Positions 11,383 through 23,002 of a stretch of DNA of 64,000 nt are shown here, piece after piece. The position numbers and the translations under genes were made by a program. Numbering within the stretch: the stretch's first letter is position 1; each line of letters begins with the position of its first letter. The notes under the pieces are model-generated. The model saw nothing but the letters and a program-made list of their open reading frames with translations. It was not told the origin of the DNA and did not search any database. The DNA lies in assembly GCA_024138025.1 (NCBI GenBank), contig JAMXBD010000092.1, positions 1,736,001-1,800,000 on the forward strand. The letters are read 5' to 3'. Source of the stretch: Combretum micranthum (lineage: Eukaryota > Streptophyta > Magnoliopsida > Myrtales > Combretaceae).

Positions 11383-14300
11383 CCGATAAAATTGGTTCCA
11401 ATATGCCCTAAAATTCTAGGTGTAACAATTCCATTATGCATTCATATATGGCATCAATGTGTTAGCGTTTAATAACCATAATTATATAAATTTATTTACA
11501 ACGCATACATAAATGGGAAGAGAAGGCAAGAAAAGTGACTTTAGAATTTGGGATATTCAGCATTTCTAACATTCAATTTTTGAGATTAGTGCTCTTATTG
11601 CTTTCAAACAATGCTTTATTGGGTGTTTTCATTAATTTAAAAGTTGACAGAAATTGACTTTGTATAATGCAAGATACATATACCTTATTTCTTTATAGGT
11701 GTACAAAGGGAAAAGGTGAAACAAATGCCTACATCTTCGAATTTGGGCAATTTAATGTCTCAAATTCTAATTTTGTGATTCAGTATTCGTACTTTTAAAT
11801 GACATTTGATATGGTTTTACTTAATTATCTAATCTCTTTTCATTTCAATCTTTTGGAGCGAATAAATATCAAGTCCTACTTTAACTTTTTTACTTTAGTA
11901 GCTTAATTGAATTAGTTTACTTAAGTCAATGGGGATGCTAATTTTTAAATGATTCTTAGCAAAAATATACTTACGCAGCTTATTGCATATAACTAACATA
12001 TTGTCATAATTTAAATTTATTTTTATATGAAAAGATGATAAAATATTAATAGGTAGAAATTGCTTCTTCTGCAAATGGTTCTTTTTTATTTAGTCGTATA
12101 TAAGATTTTACTTTCATATCTTAATTTAATAGTTAAGTCAATCAAGATATTGATTTTGAGGTGGCTCACATGTGAAATTAAACTCATGCGCGGATTTAAT
12201 ATATAATTTATACAATGAATTTTGGAATATATCTAAACCTTCTAATTTACGCCTGAGCTACGATAACCCAAGATATAAGCAATGAAAAATAATATGCATG
12301 AGATATATGAGTAGGGAAAATACCGGCATCGTCAAAAACTTTTGCCCAACACGATGAGACTATATTCGTCCAAGAATAATATAATAAGTTATGGAGTATT
12401 CTATGCTCAGGTTATTAATTTTAACAGATGGGTTTCATGGAGTATTTATGGCTTAAATTTATGGTGATTGCATCACTAAATTATCTAACATACTAATTAC
12501 TAATTCTTTTTGCACAAAATATACTAATTATTATATTGATTTTAACTGTCAAATTATTACCCTACTCACAAAGATACATATGATAAAAATAATTATGATG
12601 GCATAAGAAAAAGATTAGCATATACATAAGAATGAAGTTTCAAATATCAGGGTTAGAACTCAGACGATCATTGATTAGTTATAAAAGAGTTGGTAAAGCC
12701 ACAAATAATGATCACAACAAACTATAAATAAAAATAGGTCTCCATTAAGAAAATAAAAAGATGAAAAAAAAAGCTACCCAAAATTTGTTTCGCTAAATAG
12801 TGAGTTACTCTTTCAATTTTATTATTCCAGTAGTATTTAAATCAATCATAATCTAATGATGAAGCCTATTGCACAAAGAAAATATGCTTGATTAATATAC
12901 TATAGAGATAGTATTTATGATTTTTGGTTTTGTCTAATATGTATCTTTTTTAATCTCCTTGCTTAGATTTAGTGTATGAACTATATTGAGAATAATTGGA
13001 TGATATATAAGTCGATTCAACTGACTCTACTTCAAGTTCATCATGCTAAAAGTTCTTTAATCATCCATTAAAAAACTAGACTCTTAAAGCCCCGTCAATT
13101 GGCCCGAAGAGTCAAACCCGAATAAATAATAATAATAATATTTATATAATTTAAAACCCATTTACAGAAGTCATGTGTGATATTTGAATTAAAATTGAGG
13201 AAGTATTTGAATCATTGTTATATGAGATTTATTGGTTTAGAAACATTGGGATTGATTGCATAAGCTTTACGATTTGATAACTCAGGCGCGAACATAATAT
13301 GGATGCTTAGCAATTGTGAAAGTGTGATTATTCTTTTTGAGTTAAGGGATAGAATAAAAAGTAGAAATATGATAAAAATGTATCACATGTGAAATGGACA
13401 TGTATGAGAACCTAAATTAGCCTTATATTAATATAGGGTAAGAATATGGCATGCTTGATGACATTTATGTTTATGAGGGTTCTGATATGCTAAAAGTGAT
13501 ATGAAGTAGATAAATGGCTCCCCTTTCGAATAAAATTTCAAGATTTGGATTTTAGAAATGCAATGTATAGCTTATGTTCCTTATATTGATTATTTGTGGA
13601 ATAACATTTGCATGGCTTGTATTTTACTTAGATGGATATTAACTACTTATATGATTTTTTTTTTGGCCGATTAACTACTTATATGATTTAGTTACGTAAT
13701 TAAATATATCATGACCTATGGAATCATTTTAAATAATTATGATATATTAGACATATTTAGTACATAACAGTGACAAAATTATGTAATAAATGAAAGTAGG
13801 GTCCTAAAAACAAAGAAAGTGATTAGTGATGAAGGTGGCTAACAATTGATTAATTAAAAGTTGAGCATTAGCAAAATTGATCCCTAAGGGATTAGTATGC
13901 TTAAACTCATAAATCGATTCAAATCTAAATAATTAATTAGACAACTTGCACATTTACAAAAACAATTAACATAGATGCTTATCAACAACCAATGACAAGG
14001 ACTAATGCACGAAAAAGAGTTAAGTCAAAACGAAGGATCCATGAACTCAGGTATCTTAACCCTAATAATTGCAACCAAAAATGCCGTTTCCTGAAATGAT
14101 ATTATTGCTGATAAACGAGATAATGATATCATAATTCTGATTTTTAAAACATTATGATCTATGTGGATGGTCAGTTTTTTATTTGTATCAGATCGGTATC
14201 TAGTATTGGTTCGATTTTATCATTTTATGAGTAAAATTATTGATTTTTTATCGGTATCATATTTATATTGGTTCGGTTTGATAACGACGCCAAAATAACT

Positions 14301-14488
14301 CCAAAACGACAATCCCAAAAGACCCTAATCTAAAGCTAGCGTGGGTTGGATCCTAAACTGAAATCAATCTAAAGCCAATGGATTAAGACTCGAGATTGAC
14401 CTAATAGGGCTGCTTTTTGGATCTGGCAGGTGTTTTGCTTGTACCGCTACCAATAAAATCAGAATATAATATAATTTTAAATTATTAT
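11383..14488. other. Intergenic, no gene seen
   Basis: Non-coding AT-rich DNA. A phrase TTAACTACTTATATGATTT is directly repeated at about 13,639-13,657 and 13,672-13,690 either side of a T-run. Motifs rich in GGTTCGGTTT/ATCGGTATC at 14,160-14,290 resemble subterminal parts of hAT-like elements but have no recognisable ends. Confidence 0.4.
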
Positions 14489-14890
14489 AGGTAGATCTTA
14501 AATTTGGTATCTAAACTTGAAAAAAAAAAATACTAATAATTCAATACATAAATTTTGAAGTAGTTAATCTAATATTGAGTCAAATTTTTAGTAGAAATTT
14601 TTACTACATCTTTAATATTGTTTGCTCTGTTTGCATACGTAGAAAAGACAACATGTCTTTGAATTTTTACTGATACTCTTAACACTATCCAGCACTAATA
14701 GATTGTTTTTTTTTTTTTTCTTTTTGTCAAGACTAATATATTGTTTCTTCCATGTCAAAAAAAAAAAATGATAAGTACTAAAAATAGCAATGAAAACTTT
14801 GATTGAATATTAAATTGAGCACTGCAAAGTTTAGTATCAAATTAAAGTTTTATGTAAAATTTAGATATGAAATTTGATATTTTATGATAT
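14489..14890. mobile_element. Long-TIR palindromic MITE, copy 2 (diverged)
   Basis: The left arm (AAATTTGGTATCTAAACTTG) and the reversed right arm (CAAATTTCATATCTAAATTTT) are imperfect inverted repeats about 350 bp apart. The arms share the 'GTATC-AAACTTT' style of the other long-TIR elements here. A T-run and two A-runs lie in the centre. Ends are approximate. Confidence 0.4.
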
Positions 14891-15686
14891 AGGAAAACAT
14901 TTTTTCCATTTACGTTTTCATTACTTAAAGTACTATTAATTAAAACATAATAAATAAATATACTTCTTTAAAATATGTCTAAATTGGTATAGATAAATTT
15001 TACCACCAGAAGAAATTCCACTTCTTGGGACTAACTTCTATGTTTTGACTTTTCTTTTGAACTTTTGGTCTTTGAACTTTGTCTTAACCAAGCCTAAAAC
15101 TAGCGGTTCCTAGGCCCAACTATAGCCGGACTTAGTGGGATCCGTGGTGATCTACTGCTGTGGGAACTCCATGGAACCTCGTATTCCTGGGCATGCCCCG
15201 GTTGAAAGACGTGTTTAATACTATTATTGTTGTTGATGTTTTAACATATTTAATATAAAGGAATTTCTAAAATTCCGTTAGTGAGATTTTCTAATCAATC
15301 GTCGTATGATCCTGCATCAATTTCGATATTAGAGCGATTATTCCCATTTACTTAATCATATTCGATACGACAGTCTAAATTAGCATTCTACTTTGAGGTT
15401 TAGCAACTGAAAAAAAAAAAAAGAAATAAGAAATAATAATAAAATAAAATGAGATCTCTCAGTTTTCCCCTGCCGGTGAAAAAAAAAATAGAAAGGTCTT
15501 ACTAAAAAATATCATAGACCTAATAAAAAACATATATATTTAATGGTTATTATACTTCATGCAATTATTAATAAAATTTTGATATTTATAGAATGTTAAA
15601 TAAAATGGTATTAATTATTTTAGAAATCACTTATTTTTTAATTTAAAATATTAAAATTTCATAAACGCTTACTCGTAAATAAAAAT
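14891..15686. other. Intergenic, no gene seen
   Basis: A less AT-rich patch at about 15,090-15,210 (GCCGGACTTAGTGGGATCC.., GGGCATGCCCCGG) has no reading frame or family I recognise. The rest is AT-rich. Confidence 0.35.
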
Positions 15687-15890
15687 TAGGTTTATTTGTT
15701 TGCTGACAGTTACAGATACAAACGTTTTTTTTAAATTTTTTTTGATAAATTATTTATCAAGAAATAGATATTTATATAAAATAATTGACAGTTCTTATTA
15801 AGAGATTAAATAAATTAAATATATTTATATATATTATTTCGATATAATTATAAATAATGATAAAATTCACCATCAAAATAGATTCAGTAT
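15687..15890. mobile_element. Tourist-like MITE, copy 3 (worn)
   Basis: GGTTTATTTGTTTGCTG at the left, the TTATTTATCAAGAAATAGATAT interior motif, TTGACAGTTCTTATTAAGAGA, and CATCAAAATAGATTC at the right match the family consensus visible from the better copies. The termini have diverged. Confidence 0.5.
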
Positions 15891-15902
15891 AAAACTATCC
15901 AA

Positions 15903-16150
15903 CTATTTAGATTGGACATGATTCACAATTTCAACCTTCCAGTTTCTATCATTCATCGGGAGCATAACCTGCATAGCATTGACGCGGGATATCATAAGGT
16001 CACGTTGCCAGCGAAGCAGTGAGGCCCCATGTCCAACATACAGGGCCAAACCTACGAACTTTTGAGTTAGATCCAGCATGTAATCATACACGTCGTACAC
16101 GTCATAAATGGAGATGTGAATGGTACAGTAGAAAGGTACAAAAATGTCAA
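15903..16150 (-). other. Unidentified open stretch, possible gene fragment
   Basis: The minus strand is open for roughly 80 codons, in a patch less AT-rich than its surroundings, reading through motifs such as YDVYDYMLDLTQKF and LLRWQRDLMISRVNAMQ. The predicted residues look protein-like and are not low complexity, but I do not recognise the family. There is no start-site or splice context I can defend. Upstream the frame meets a TGA. It could be a fragment of a captured exon or a chance ORF. Confidence 0.25.
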
Positions 16151-16686
16151 ACTGTCCGAGTCAAAAGGCTTCTTAGATTATATTAGCCCCTTCGAGAAGG
16201 ACAGAAGGTTTGTAGCTTCACTGTGTCTTGTCGGTCCACTTCCAGTATTCAAGGGGGGGATGGGTCAGTCCCTCCCTATATTCGTCTTTTAGGAAAAGGG
16301 GAGGAAACCAAATCCAATGGTTTTAGGACAATTATATACGATTACTTTCAACTTTACAGCGATGGAATTTTTCTAGAATGACCTAACCCAATAGAGCGTG
16401 TGTCCTCGAACGCGATTTAATATTTAAAATAGTCAAAGTAATCCTTTTTTACCCAAACATGCCTTAAATTATTAACATAACAAATTTATTCTTCGTCCAA
16501 TTTTAATTGTATCGAGTTCAAAGAAAAAATAGTTATGCTTGAATAGATGGCAAATCAGTTCGATTTATTTATATCTCGGTTGCAACGAAAGCCTATGATT
16601 CTATCAAATATACATGGATATATATTCCACCATACCAAAGCAAGTTAATATTTCATAAAATATTTATATTGCAACACGAACATAAA

Positions 16687-17242
16687 TAGGGATATAACCG
16701 TGTCGGATTTCGAACAGATCATATGAACTAAAACCCGAACCCACTACACTATAGAACATACCAAAACCGATCCTATAATCCAGTAGGGTTTTTTTTTTTT
16801 CATATCCAAACATGTCTTATAGGGTTTACTCTAGAACCTGCTACTTGCCCAGTTATCCGTCTGACTATCAACCCGATTACTCGCTGATCATCTGCCTAAT
16901 TATCAATTTGAACCCGCCCTGCTTATTTTTTTCAATAGATTTAGCAAACTTAAAATAATAAAATAATAATATAATAATATAGTAATTCATCTTCTCTTTA
17001 CCAACCATTTTTTAAATTTAGCATGTTACTATATTTATATTACAATTTTTTTTATTAGGACTAACGGTCGGGTGGATATCCATAAGGCTTTAATAGTATA
17101 TAAACCTGATCGTAATACCTTATAGGTTTTTTTATCTATGTCCAAACCCGACCCTATTATCCTACAGGGTTCAACTCTATATGATTTTTATCGGATTGGA
17201 CGGGTTGGAAGCTCGTTAATGATCAACCCGGTTACATCCTTA
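16687..17242. mobile_element. hAT-like non-autonomous element, 556 bp
   Basis: The left end TAGGGATATAACCG and the right end, read in reverse (TAAGGATGTAACCGGG), form a terminal inverted repeat. The element is flanked by a perfect 8-bp direct duplication AACATAAA (16,679-16,686 and 17,243-17,250), the hAT signature. Subterminal regions are rich in ACCCGA/CGGGTT motifs. The interior is AT-rich and non-coding. No transposase, so mobilised in trans if at all. Confidence 0.85.
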
Positions 17243-17250
17243 AACATAAA

Positions 17251-18014
17251 CGGTTTAGAACTAACTAAATAATTCATGTAATACAATTAATCATGTATTA
17301 CTCTTTCAACTCTTATAGTAATGACTTTTGCTTATAATAATTTTAAATCAATTTATAGATCAAAGCCTTCTAGTGTACTAGTTTTGATCAAACTACCCAA
17401 CACACACATGTGAATGCTTTCACAAATAGGTATACAAATCAGAACATGCATACATAGTACATGAGCACTCCCACATGTGTGCACAAACACACATATACAC
17501 AAGTACACAGACTTGGCTGTAAGTGAGGGTATGTAAATGCCATCATTCGACAAATTATTGTCTCATCCTAACCTTATTAATAGTATCACCTATTGATAAA
17601 CCTAGTTTGCAAAAGCATTCCACACTTCTAGCATATCAAATTATAGCTTCAATCCAAAAAATCAACCCATAGCACAATAATTAACCAGTTAACAATCTGC
17701 TTACCTACACATGACGATCTAATGCTTAATTGAAATATATCAATTATTTGGTCAAGTAAAATTTTTAAAGGTTTTATGTAATACAAACTACATACCTAAG
17801 ATTTGCTTAACCATTTGAAAATGATTGAGATGAAATCCTACTCCTAAAACCAAAATATATAACAAGTCATTAATATCTTAAGTATACTAAAGAAACATAA
17901 ACATCGTGTTTAATAGATAAATTGAGTGGCACTAGGAAAACGTGTGAGGTGATAAGATATATACTAAGGATGGTTGACCGTCTTTAGCATAGGGTAACCT
18001 TGTTCTAACCTATT
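17251..18014. other. Intergenic, no gene seen
   Basis: AT-rich non-coding sequence. A 66-codon minus-strand ORF at 17,353-17,553 is driven by CA/TG-rich sequence (ACACACATGTG.., GTGTGCACAAACACACATATAC) and is not credible as a gene. Confidence 0.45.
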
Positions 18015-18019
18015 ACGTC

Positions 18020-19652
18020 TGTTAGGATGGAGAATGTTAGGATCTCTCTTATGATGTTTTGATGATAACAAAAATGTTAAACTTCACTAATGAAACTATT
18101 TAAGTGTGCAGTAACATAACATTGAATGCATAAGAACTTTTCTAAGGATAAAAGAACAAAATTGAAAGGATCATGGGATAAAAGAAAAAATATAAAGAAT
18201 CAAGGAATGCTAGTGTTTGTCAGAAGTTAAAGTTGATGATTTAGAGTATTTTTGTTGAAGAAACCAGATTCAAAAGGTATTTCAGAGACTACTTCAGAAG
18301 GTACTTCAGAGAGTAGACTGCAGTGGATAAATTACGACCAGAAATATATCAGACCTGCGATTTCGAATTATTTGAAGGCCCAACTCCATTGATTTAGTGT
18401 ATTTAGGTAATACACTCAATATGTTCCACAAATTATTTCAAATATCCATGGAGATTAAAAATTAAATTAAAGTTCATATTTAAATTATGATATTCAAATG
18501 ATATTACAAGTGCAGTTGAGGTTTTCATTGCAGATTTATTTCATATATTTACAAGATTATTTTAACACGATTTTAAGAGGATTTTGGATCAAATTAAGCA
18601 CGTAAAGTCGTGTTAAATTGGTTTAACAAAGCTGGGGTTATTTATGGAAGATAGAGATGATATGATTCCTATTTTTTTGGGATATTTGATATGGTGCACA
18701 ACAGCTATTGAAATTCGAATTTAAAGGATAAGAATTGTTATATTTGTTGGAGATACATCAGGCCACTTGATTAGAAGATAAATGAGAGATTATATCATAT
18801 TTAAAAACAAGAATTTTTTAATATTACAACAGTCAAACAAGATAAATCCACATCAACAACTTTCCATGGATTTTGAAATATCTCCAACAACAACTCTATC
18901 TTGAAGATACACTTTTAGCCATTGAAGTGCGCATTATATATCAGCAAAGAAGGAAGAAAAAGAAAGCATAACTTGACACGAAAAAGTCTATACAATTCTA
19001 AAAAAAAAAATATTGCCATAGTGTACTCGAAAATTCCATAGAAAATTTATGTTGTTGTTGTATTAATTCTTGAGAATATTTAATCTTGCTGTTTGGTTTG
19101 GTTTATACACTTTTGTGTGAGGTTGAGAGTTGCAAGTAGGCTCAGTAGATTGGTTGTTAGCTTGAGGAAAGCTTGGAGAATCAAGCTGAGTGCTTTGTAG
19201 CCAAGTGTTTGGCAAAGACAACTTGTAACTTGATTAAATTTTGAATATAGTGGAACAAACCGGTTTGGAAAGCCGAGTCCCCAACGTGGAGTTGGAAGAG
19301 AGGACGTATGCATAAGGCGGAACCTTTATAAATAGCTTTGCAATTTTCATTACCCTACTCTCTTTACATTTCATGCAAATTTATTTATGTTCTTATTGTA
19401 CCGATACAATTCATAAAGTATTTCAGAGGGTTTACTAGAAATTTGCATAAATTCGAATTTAATCAAATTGGACCAGAACTTAGTTATATTTGTTCTTAAT
19501 AGTTCTTAATTAATTCTAATCTCAAATATTAACTCCACTATAGTTCATATGATTAATCAATAGGACGTGAATTGGAAGTTTTAGAAAAAGTTTTGATTTT
19601 TTATTGTATAACCAATTTAGCCTCCGTCTTGGTTACATTATTGGGGCCAACA
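18020..19652 (+). mobile_element. Solo LTR, 1.63 kb, with ACGTC target duplication
   Basis: The segment begins TGTTAGGATGG and ends GGGGCCAACA, giving the TGTTAG...CAACA inverted termini expected of an LTR. It is flanked by the same 5 bp, ACGTC, at 18,015-18,019 and 19,653-19,657. It contains GATGTTTTGATGATAACAAA near the start, and a promoter-like stretch with TATAAATAGC near 19,330 preceded by GGCGGAACC, features I associate with long LTRs of plant SIRE-type copia elements. There is no primer site, gag or pol on either side, so this is a solo LTR left by LTR-LTR recombination. The SIRE attribution is inference. The orientation assumes the TATA-like box is its promoter. Confidence 0.8.
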
Positions 19653-19657
19653 ACGTC

Positions 19658-21851
19658 TAATCGACCAGAGTAGACACTCAAGAGACCATTTGGTTTGCTA
19701 AATCAAAGAAATACTTCAAGACTTTTCATCCTAATAATCAATCTCAACTTGAAACAACTAATGATAGACAATCATCAATCAAATTCCAATACATTGCTAG
19801 TTTATCAAAATCTAATCATTAGCATATTTATGAACTATATAGAATTTCTTAACAATACGATTGAAGTTTGATTTATAATCTATACTCAAATTTATGATTA
19901 AAGTTGTGAAAAGAGAAATGATATGAAAAGAAGATCAAACAAAGAAACAAACCACCTCACTATATAATCTATTAAAGGTCTCCAAGTAAATATTTAGAGT
20001 TCCACCCTAACAAATGCAAATAATATAACTTAATATGCTCAACTTTACATTCTATTTAAATTTGTTACTAGTTTAATTTCAAGCAACTGTAAAAGGACCA
20101 AAGTACTAAAGTGCTTTAACTTTAAGTAATACCTGATTCCCATAAAACTTTTTGAATTTAACACGTAAATGTGTTTTTGAAATTAAGCTAGAGATCGTAT
20201 GAAGCTCAATATGATCTTGAATTCAAGTGTCGTAGTTGTGTTAAGCCACGTGTAAGGTCATGATCATATAACTCTTTGATTTTGTGGAAATCCACCACGT
20301 ATGAACCTTAATTTAAGATTAAGCTTTTCATTAGAGGATATGACTGAAGGGAGAGAAAAGAGCTTTTCATAAGGTTTGATGGAGATTTAAGAGCAATTAG
20401 TTTAGGTTTAGCCTTATTTTATGTTTACACAGGTTAATGACTTCTTTTACACCTTGTGTCGTTTGATTAACGACTCTTAGCAATTTAATTATTATTTTGT
20501 GCATGATTAATATTTATATAGTGGAATGGTGATGATTCAATTATAATTTTAAGTCCCAACAATGATAAAGGATTGAAATAATATATTTATATATTATTTA
20601 GCTTACATGGCAATTTATATGCATTTTGGTTCATTAATGCGATTTAATTCATCATATCAATATGTTAGTTGTGTCTAAGTGATCTTAGAAAAGTTCTATC
20701 TTTCAATTCTAATGAAGAAAAAAAAAAAATTAAGGAAGTAAAGTCATATCTTTTCCTTGATTCTAAAAGACTTCCTACTTCCATTAGTTGAGAAGGCCTT
20801 TATCGCACATTTAATGGAACCATTAGAACATGACTTAAACACTAGAAGTGCAAACTAACCTAGCTAGTAAGGATATGTATGATGGTGATGGTTGATACCA
20901 TTAATTATTTGGAGAAGTTCCTTCTTGGAGTTAGGATAATGTCAAAAATGGGTATTACCACTTGAATTAGCTTAGTTGATATCTATTTGCTCAAATGTGC
21001 CTTGCACTAAATGGATATTTAGCACATTATATTTTACATTTAAATAAAACAAAATCCCACCTATGCATAATCTATGCCATACGTAGGACACGTGGTGCTT
21101 ACTATAGGTGTAAGAGCTCAATCACAACAATCATGTGTGTGCTGTGTGATTATCAAGCTATATGTAATCTAGGAAATGACACATACAGGGATGATAAGGA
21201 GATAAGTGTACAGGACAAGGAGCAGACAATCACAACAAGATCAAACACATACGTGACAAGTGGGGAAGTTCAATAGCATCAAACCTCTCTAATATGATAG
21301 AATGGTATGTGCTCTTGATTTGATTAAGTAATTGATTCATTGGGATGGAATTTTTTCCGTATGATGATGTTTTTCTAATATTTCTCTCTTACTTAGGGAG
21401 GAAATATTGAAAAGTTTAGGAGGCCTGTTAATAATATCGAAAAGTTTTGGTATATCCACACATATGTTAAAGTTTTATAGGAATATTTGCAATTTCCCTT
21501 AAAATACATTTTTAAACTAAACTAGAGTTATAAAAATAAGAACAAATTTCTAATAATGCGTAAATTTGTTTTAGCCTCATATCCTATTTCAGAATCTCCA
21601 TTTTCAAATATCACAGACGTTGTATCTAAAAATATCTTGAAAAATCATTTCGTAAGCTTTCTAGCACTTGAACTTTAGGTTAGAGTAAGAGATTTGTTGT
21701 AACCTCATGCTCCTATAGGCATTGTATCTAAAAAGAATTATGATAAATCATTTTGTAGAGCTTTCTAGCACTTGCACTTTAAGTTAAAGGGAAAGAGTTA
21801 AGAGAGTTAAAGACTTGAAGTTACTTACAATTCCTTAAAATGGATCTAAAT
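19658..21851. other. Intergenic, no gene seen
   Basis: Non-coding AT-rich DNA. A 93-codon plus-strand ORF at 20,995-21,276 is less AT-rich but matches nothing I recognise. The phrase around CTTTCTAGCACTTG.ACTTTA is directly repeated at about 21,657-21,678 and 21,759-21,781, each preceded by AAAAATCAT/AAATCATTT, indicating a local duplication of about 100 bp. Confidence 0.4.
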
Positions 21852-21869
21852 AACTGTAATTTCCATTTT
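21852..21869. repeat. LINE target-site duplication, left copy
   Basis: AACTGTAATTTCCATTTT, repeated exactly at 22,985-23,002. It borders the poly(T) that represents the LINE's poly(A) tail on the minus strand. Confidence 0.85.
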
Positions 21870-21976
21870 TTTTATTATGAAGGCGGCAAAATACCCATTA
21901 CATCACACAGTTACGAGGGAAAGATATTCCTCTCATATCTTGCATACAAATGTCAAAAATAGAAGTTAGAGGTCTA

Positions 21977-22561
21977 TCAACCACATGAAACCAATATGAG
22001 GTACAGAGCAAGGTTGGCTATGAGATCTATACTTCTGTTTCCTTCTCTATAAGAGTGTTGTATCTTGATGATCCAATCTCTGTTACATAGATCTTTAATA
22101 AGTCTCAATAAGTTCCAGTAACGTTGGTCTTCAAAGTTCTTGTTGGCTATCCATTCAACCACTGTTTTATTATCCATCTCTAGAATTACCTTTATGTATC
22201 CTAGATCCCAAGCTAAGGTTAATCCATAATAGTCCCACAAATTAAGCAAGAATCGAAGACCATGATCCTAGATTTGCCATAAAGCCTTTAATCCAAAAAC
22301 CAGAATGATCTCTTATCAAACCACCTGTAGTAGCTAATCGTGGGGTAGATTTTGCAGCACCATCTGTATTGATCTTTATGTAATCCACTGGGGGTACCTC
22401 CTAACAAGTTAAACTTTCAAATCGGTGAAAATGATTATTAGAGAGTCTAATCATTTCCTCATAGGCTTGAGAAGAATCTTTGGCTCGAGTAATAGTTTGG
22501 ATTATTAAAGATTGGTCATCGATATATTCATTTGCTAAAATTTGCTTGTTTCGTCTATTCT
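21977..22561 (-). pseudogene. LINE ORF2 C-terminal RNase H fragment
   Basis: Read on the minus strand, the linker (around NRRNKQILANEYIDD.. ending FHRFESL) leads into an RNase H fold. KINTDGA holds the first catalytic aspartate, then come GGLIRDHSG, LTLAWDLGY, VILEMDNKTV with a second conserved aspartate, and RDWIIKIQHSYREGNRSID near the C-terminus. This is the RVT_3-type RNase H of plant LINEs. A stop lies before the first motif (about 22,403), and a frame change near 22,246 falls where the conserved glutamate motif would be. The fragment is non-functional and belongs to the 3' part of the insertion. Confidence 0.8.
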
Positions 22562-22586
22562 ATAGCATCTAACAACCAATTCCAAA

Positions 22587-22984
22587 GATTGGGGACCTTC
22601 TCCTTCAGGTGAATTTTCATTGAAGTCAGCATATGAACTTAAATGTAGAGCTACTTGGAATGTAAAAGAAGACAAATGGAAGTTAGCGTGGCATTGGAGA
22701 GGTCCGGAACACGTACAATTTTTTATTTGGCTGATATTGCATAAAGTATTATTAACAAATGTTGAGTGCAAAAGAAGACACTTATTTGACTCTAAAATAT
22801 GTCAATTGTGTGGCCAAGCAGAGGAGGACCTGGACCATGTTCTGAGAGGATGTGAGAAAGCCTTTGATTTATGGTGTAGGTTGGTTCCTATCCCAAACTG
22901 GAAGAAGTTCTTTAACCCTAATTTTGATGAGTGGATTTCAATGAACTTAAAAGACGAATCTCCTTGTCATAGTTATACCTGGTC
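22587..22984 (+). pseudogene. LINE ORF2 zf-RVT fragment, inverted
   Basis: Plus-strand frame reading GEFSLKSAYEL, then WKLAWHWRGPEHVQFFIWL, then CQLCGQAEEDLDHVLRGC. This is the zinc-binding domain found just after reverse transcriptase in plant LINEs (zf-RVT), with its Cys-x2-Cys...His...Cys ligands intact. It continues to FNPNFDEWISMNL and stops being LINE-like exactly where the right target duplication begins at 22,985. The ATG at 22,620 is internal to the domain, so no independent gene is implied. Confidence 0.8.
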
Positions 22985-23002
22985 AACTGTAATTTCCATT
23001 TT
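22985..23002. repeat. LINE target-site duplication, right copy
   Basis: Exact second copy of AACTGTAATTTCCATTTT. It marks the 5' end of the LINE insertion. Confidence 0.85.

Larger units (their letters stand above)
21870..22984 (-). mobile_element. 5'-truncated LINE with inverted 5' part (twin priming)
   Basis: A non-LTR retrotransposon insertion of about 1.1 kb bounded by an exact 18-bp duplication. The 3' part is on the minus strand: a short poly(A) (T-run at 21,866-21,873), then the RNase H domain (21,977-22,400) and the linker before it (to about 22,561). The 5' part, carrying the zinc-binding zf-RVT domain that should precede RNase H, lies beyond it in the opposite orientation (about 22,587-22,984, plus strand). 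This head-inverted order is what twin priming gives during target-primed reverse transcription. Stops and at least one frameshift show that it is dead. Confidence 0.8.
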
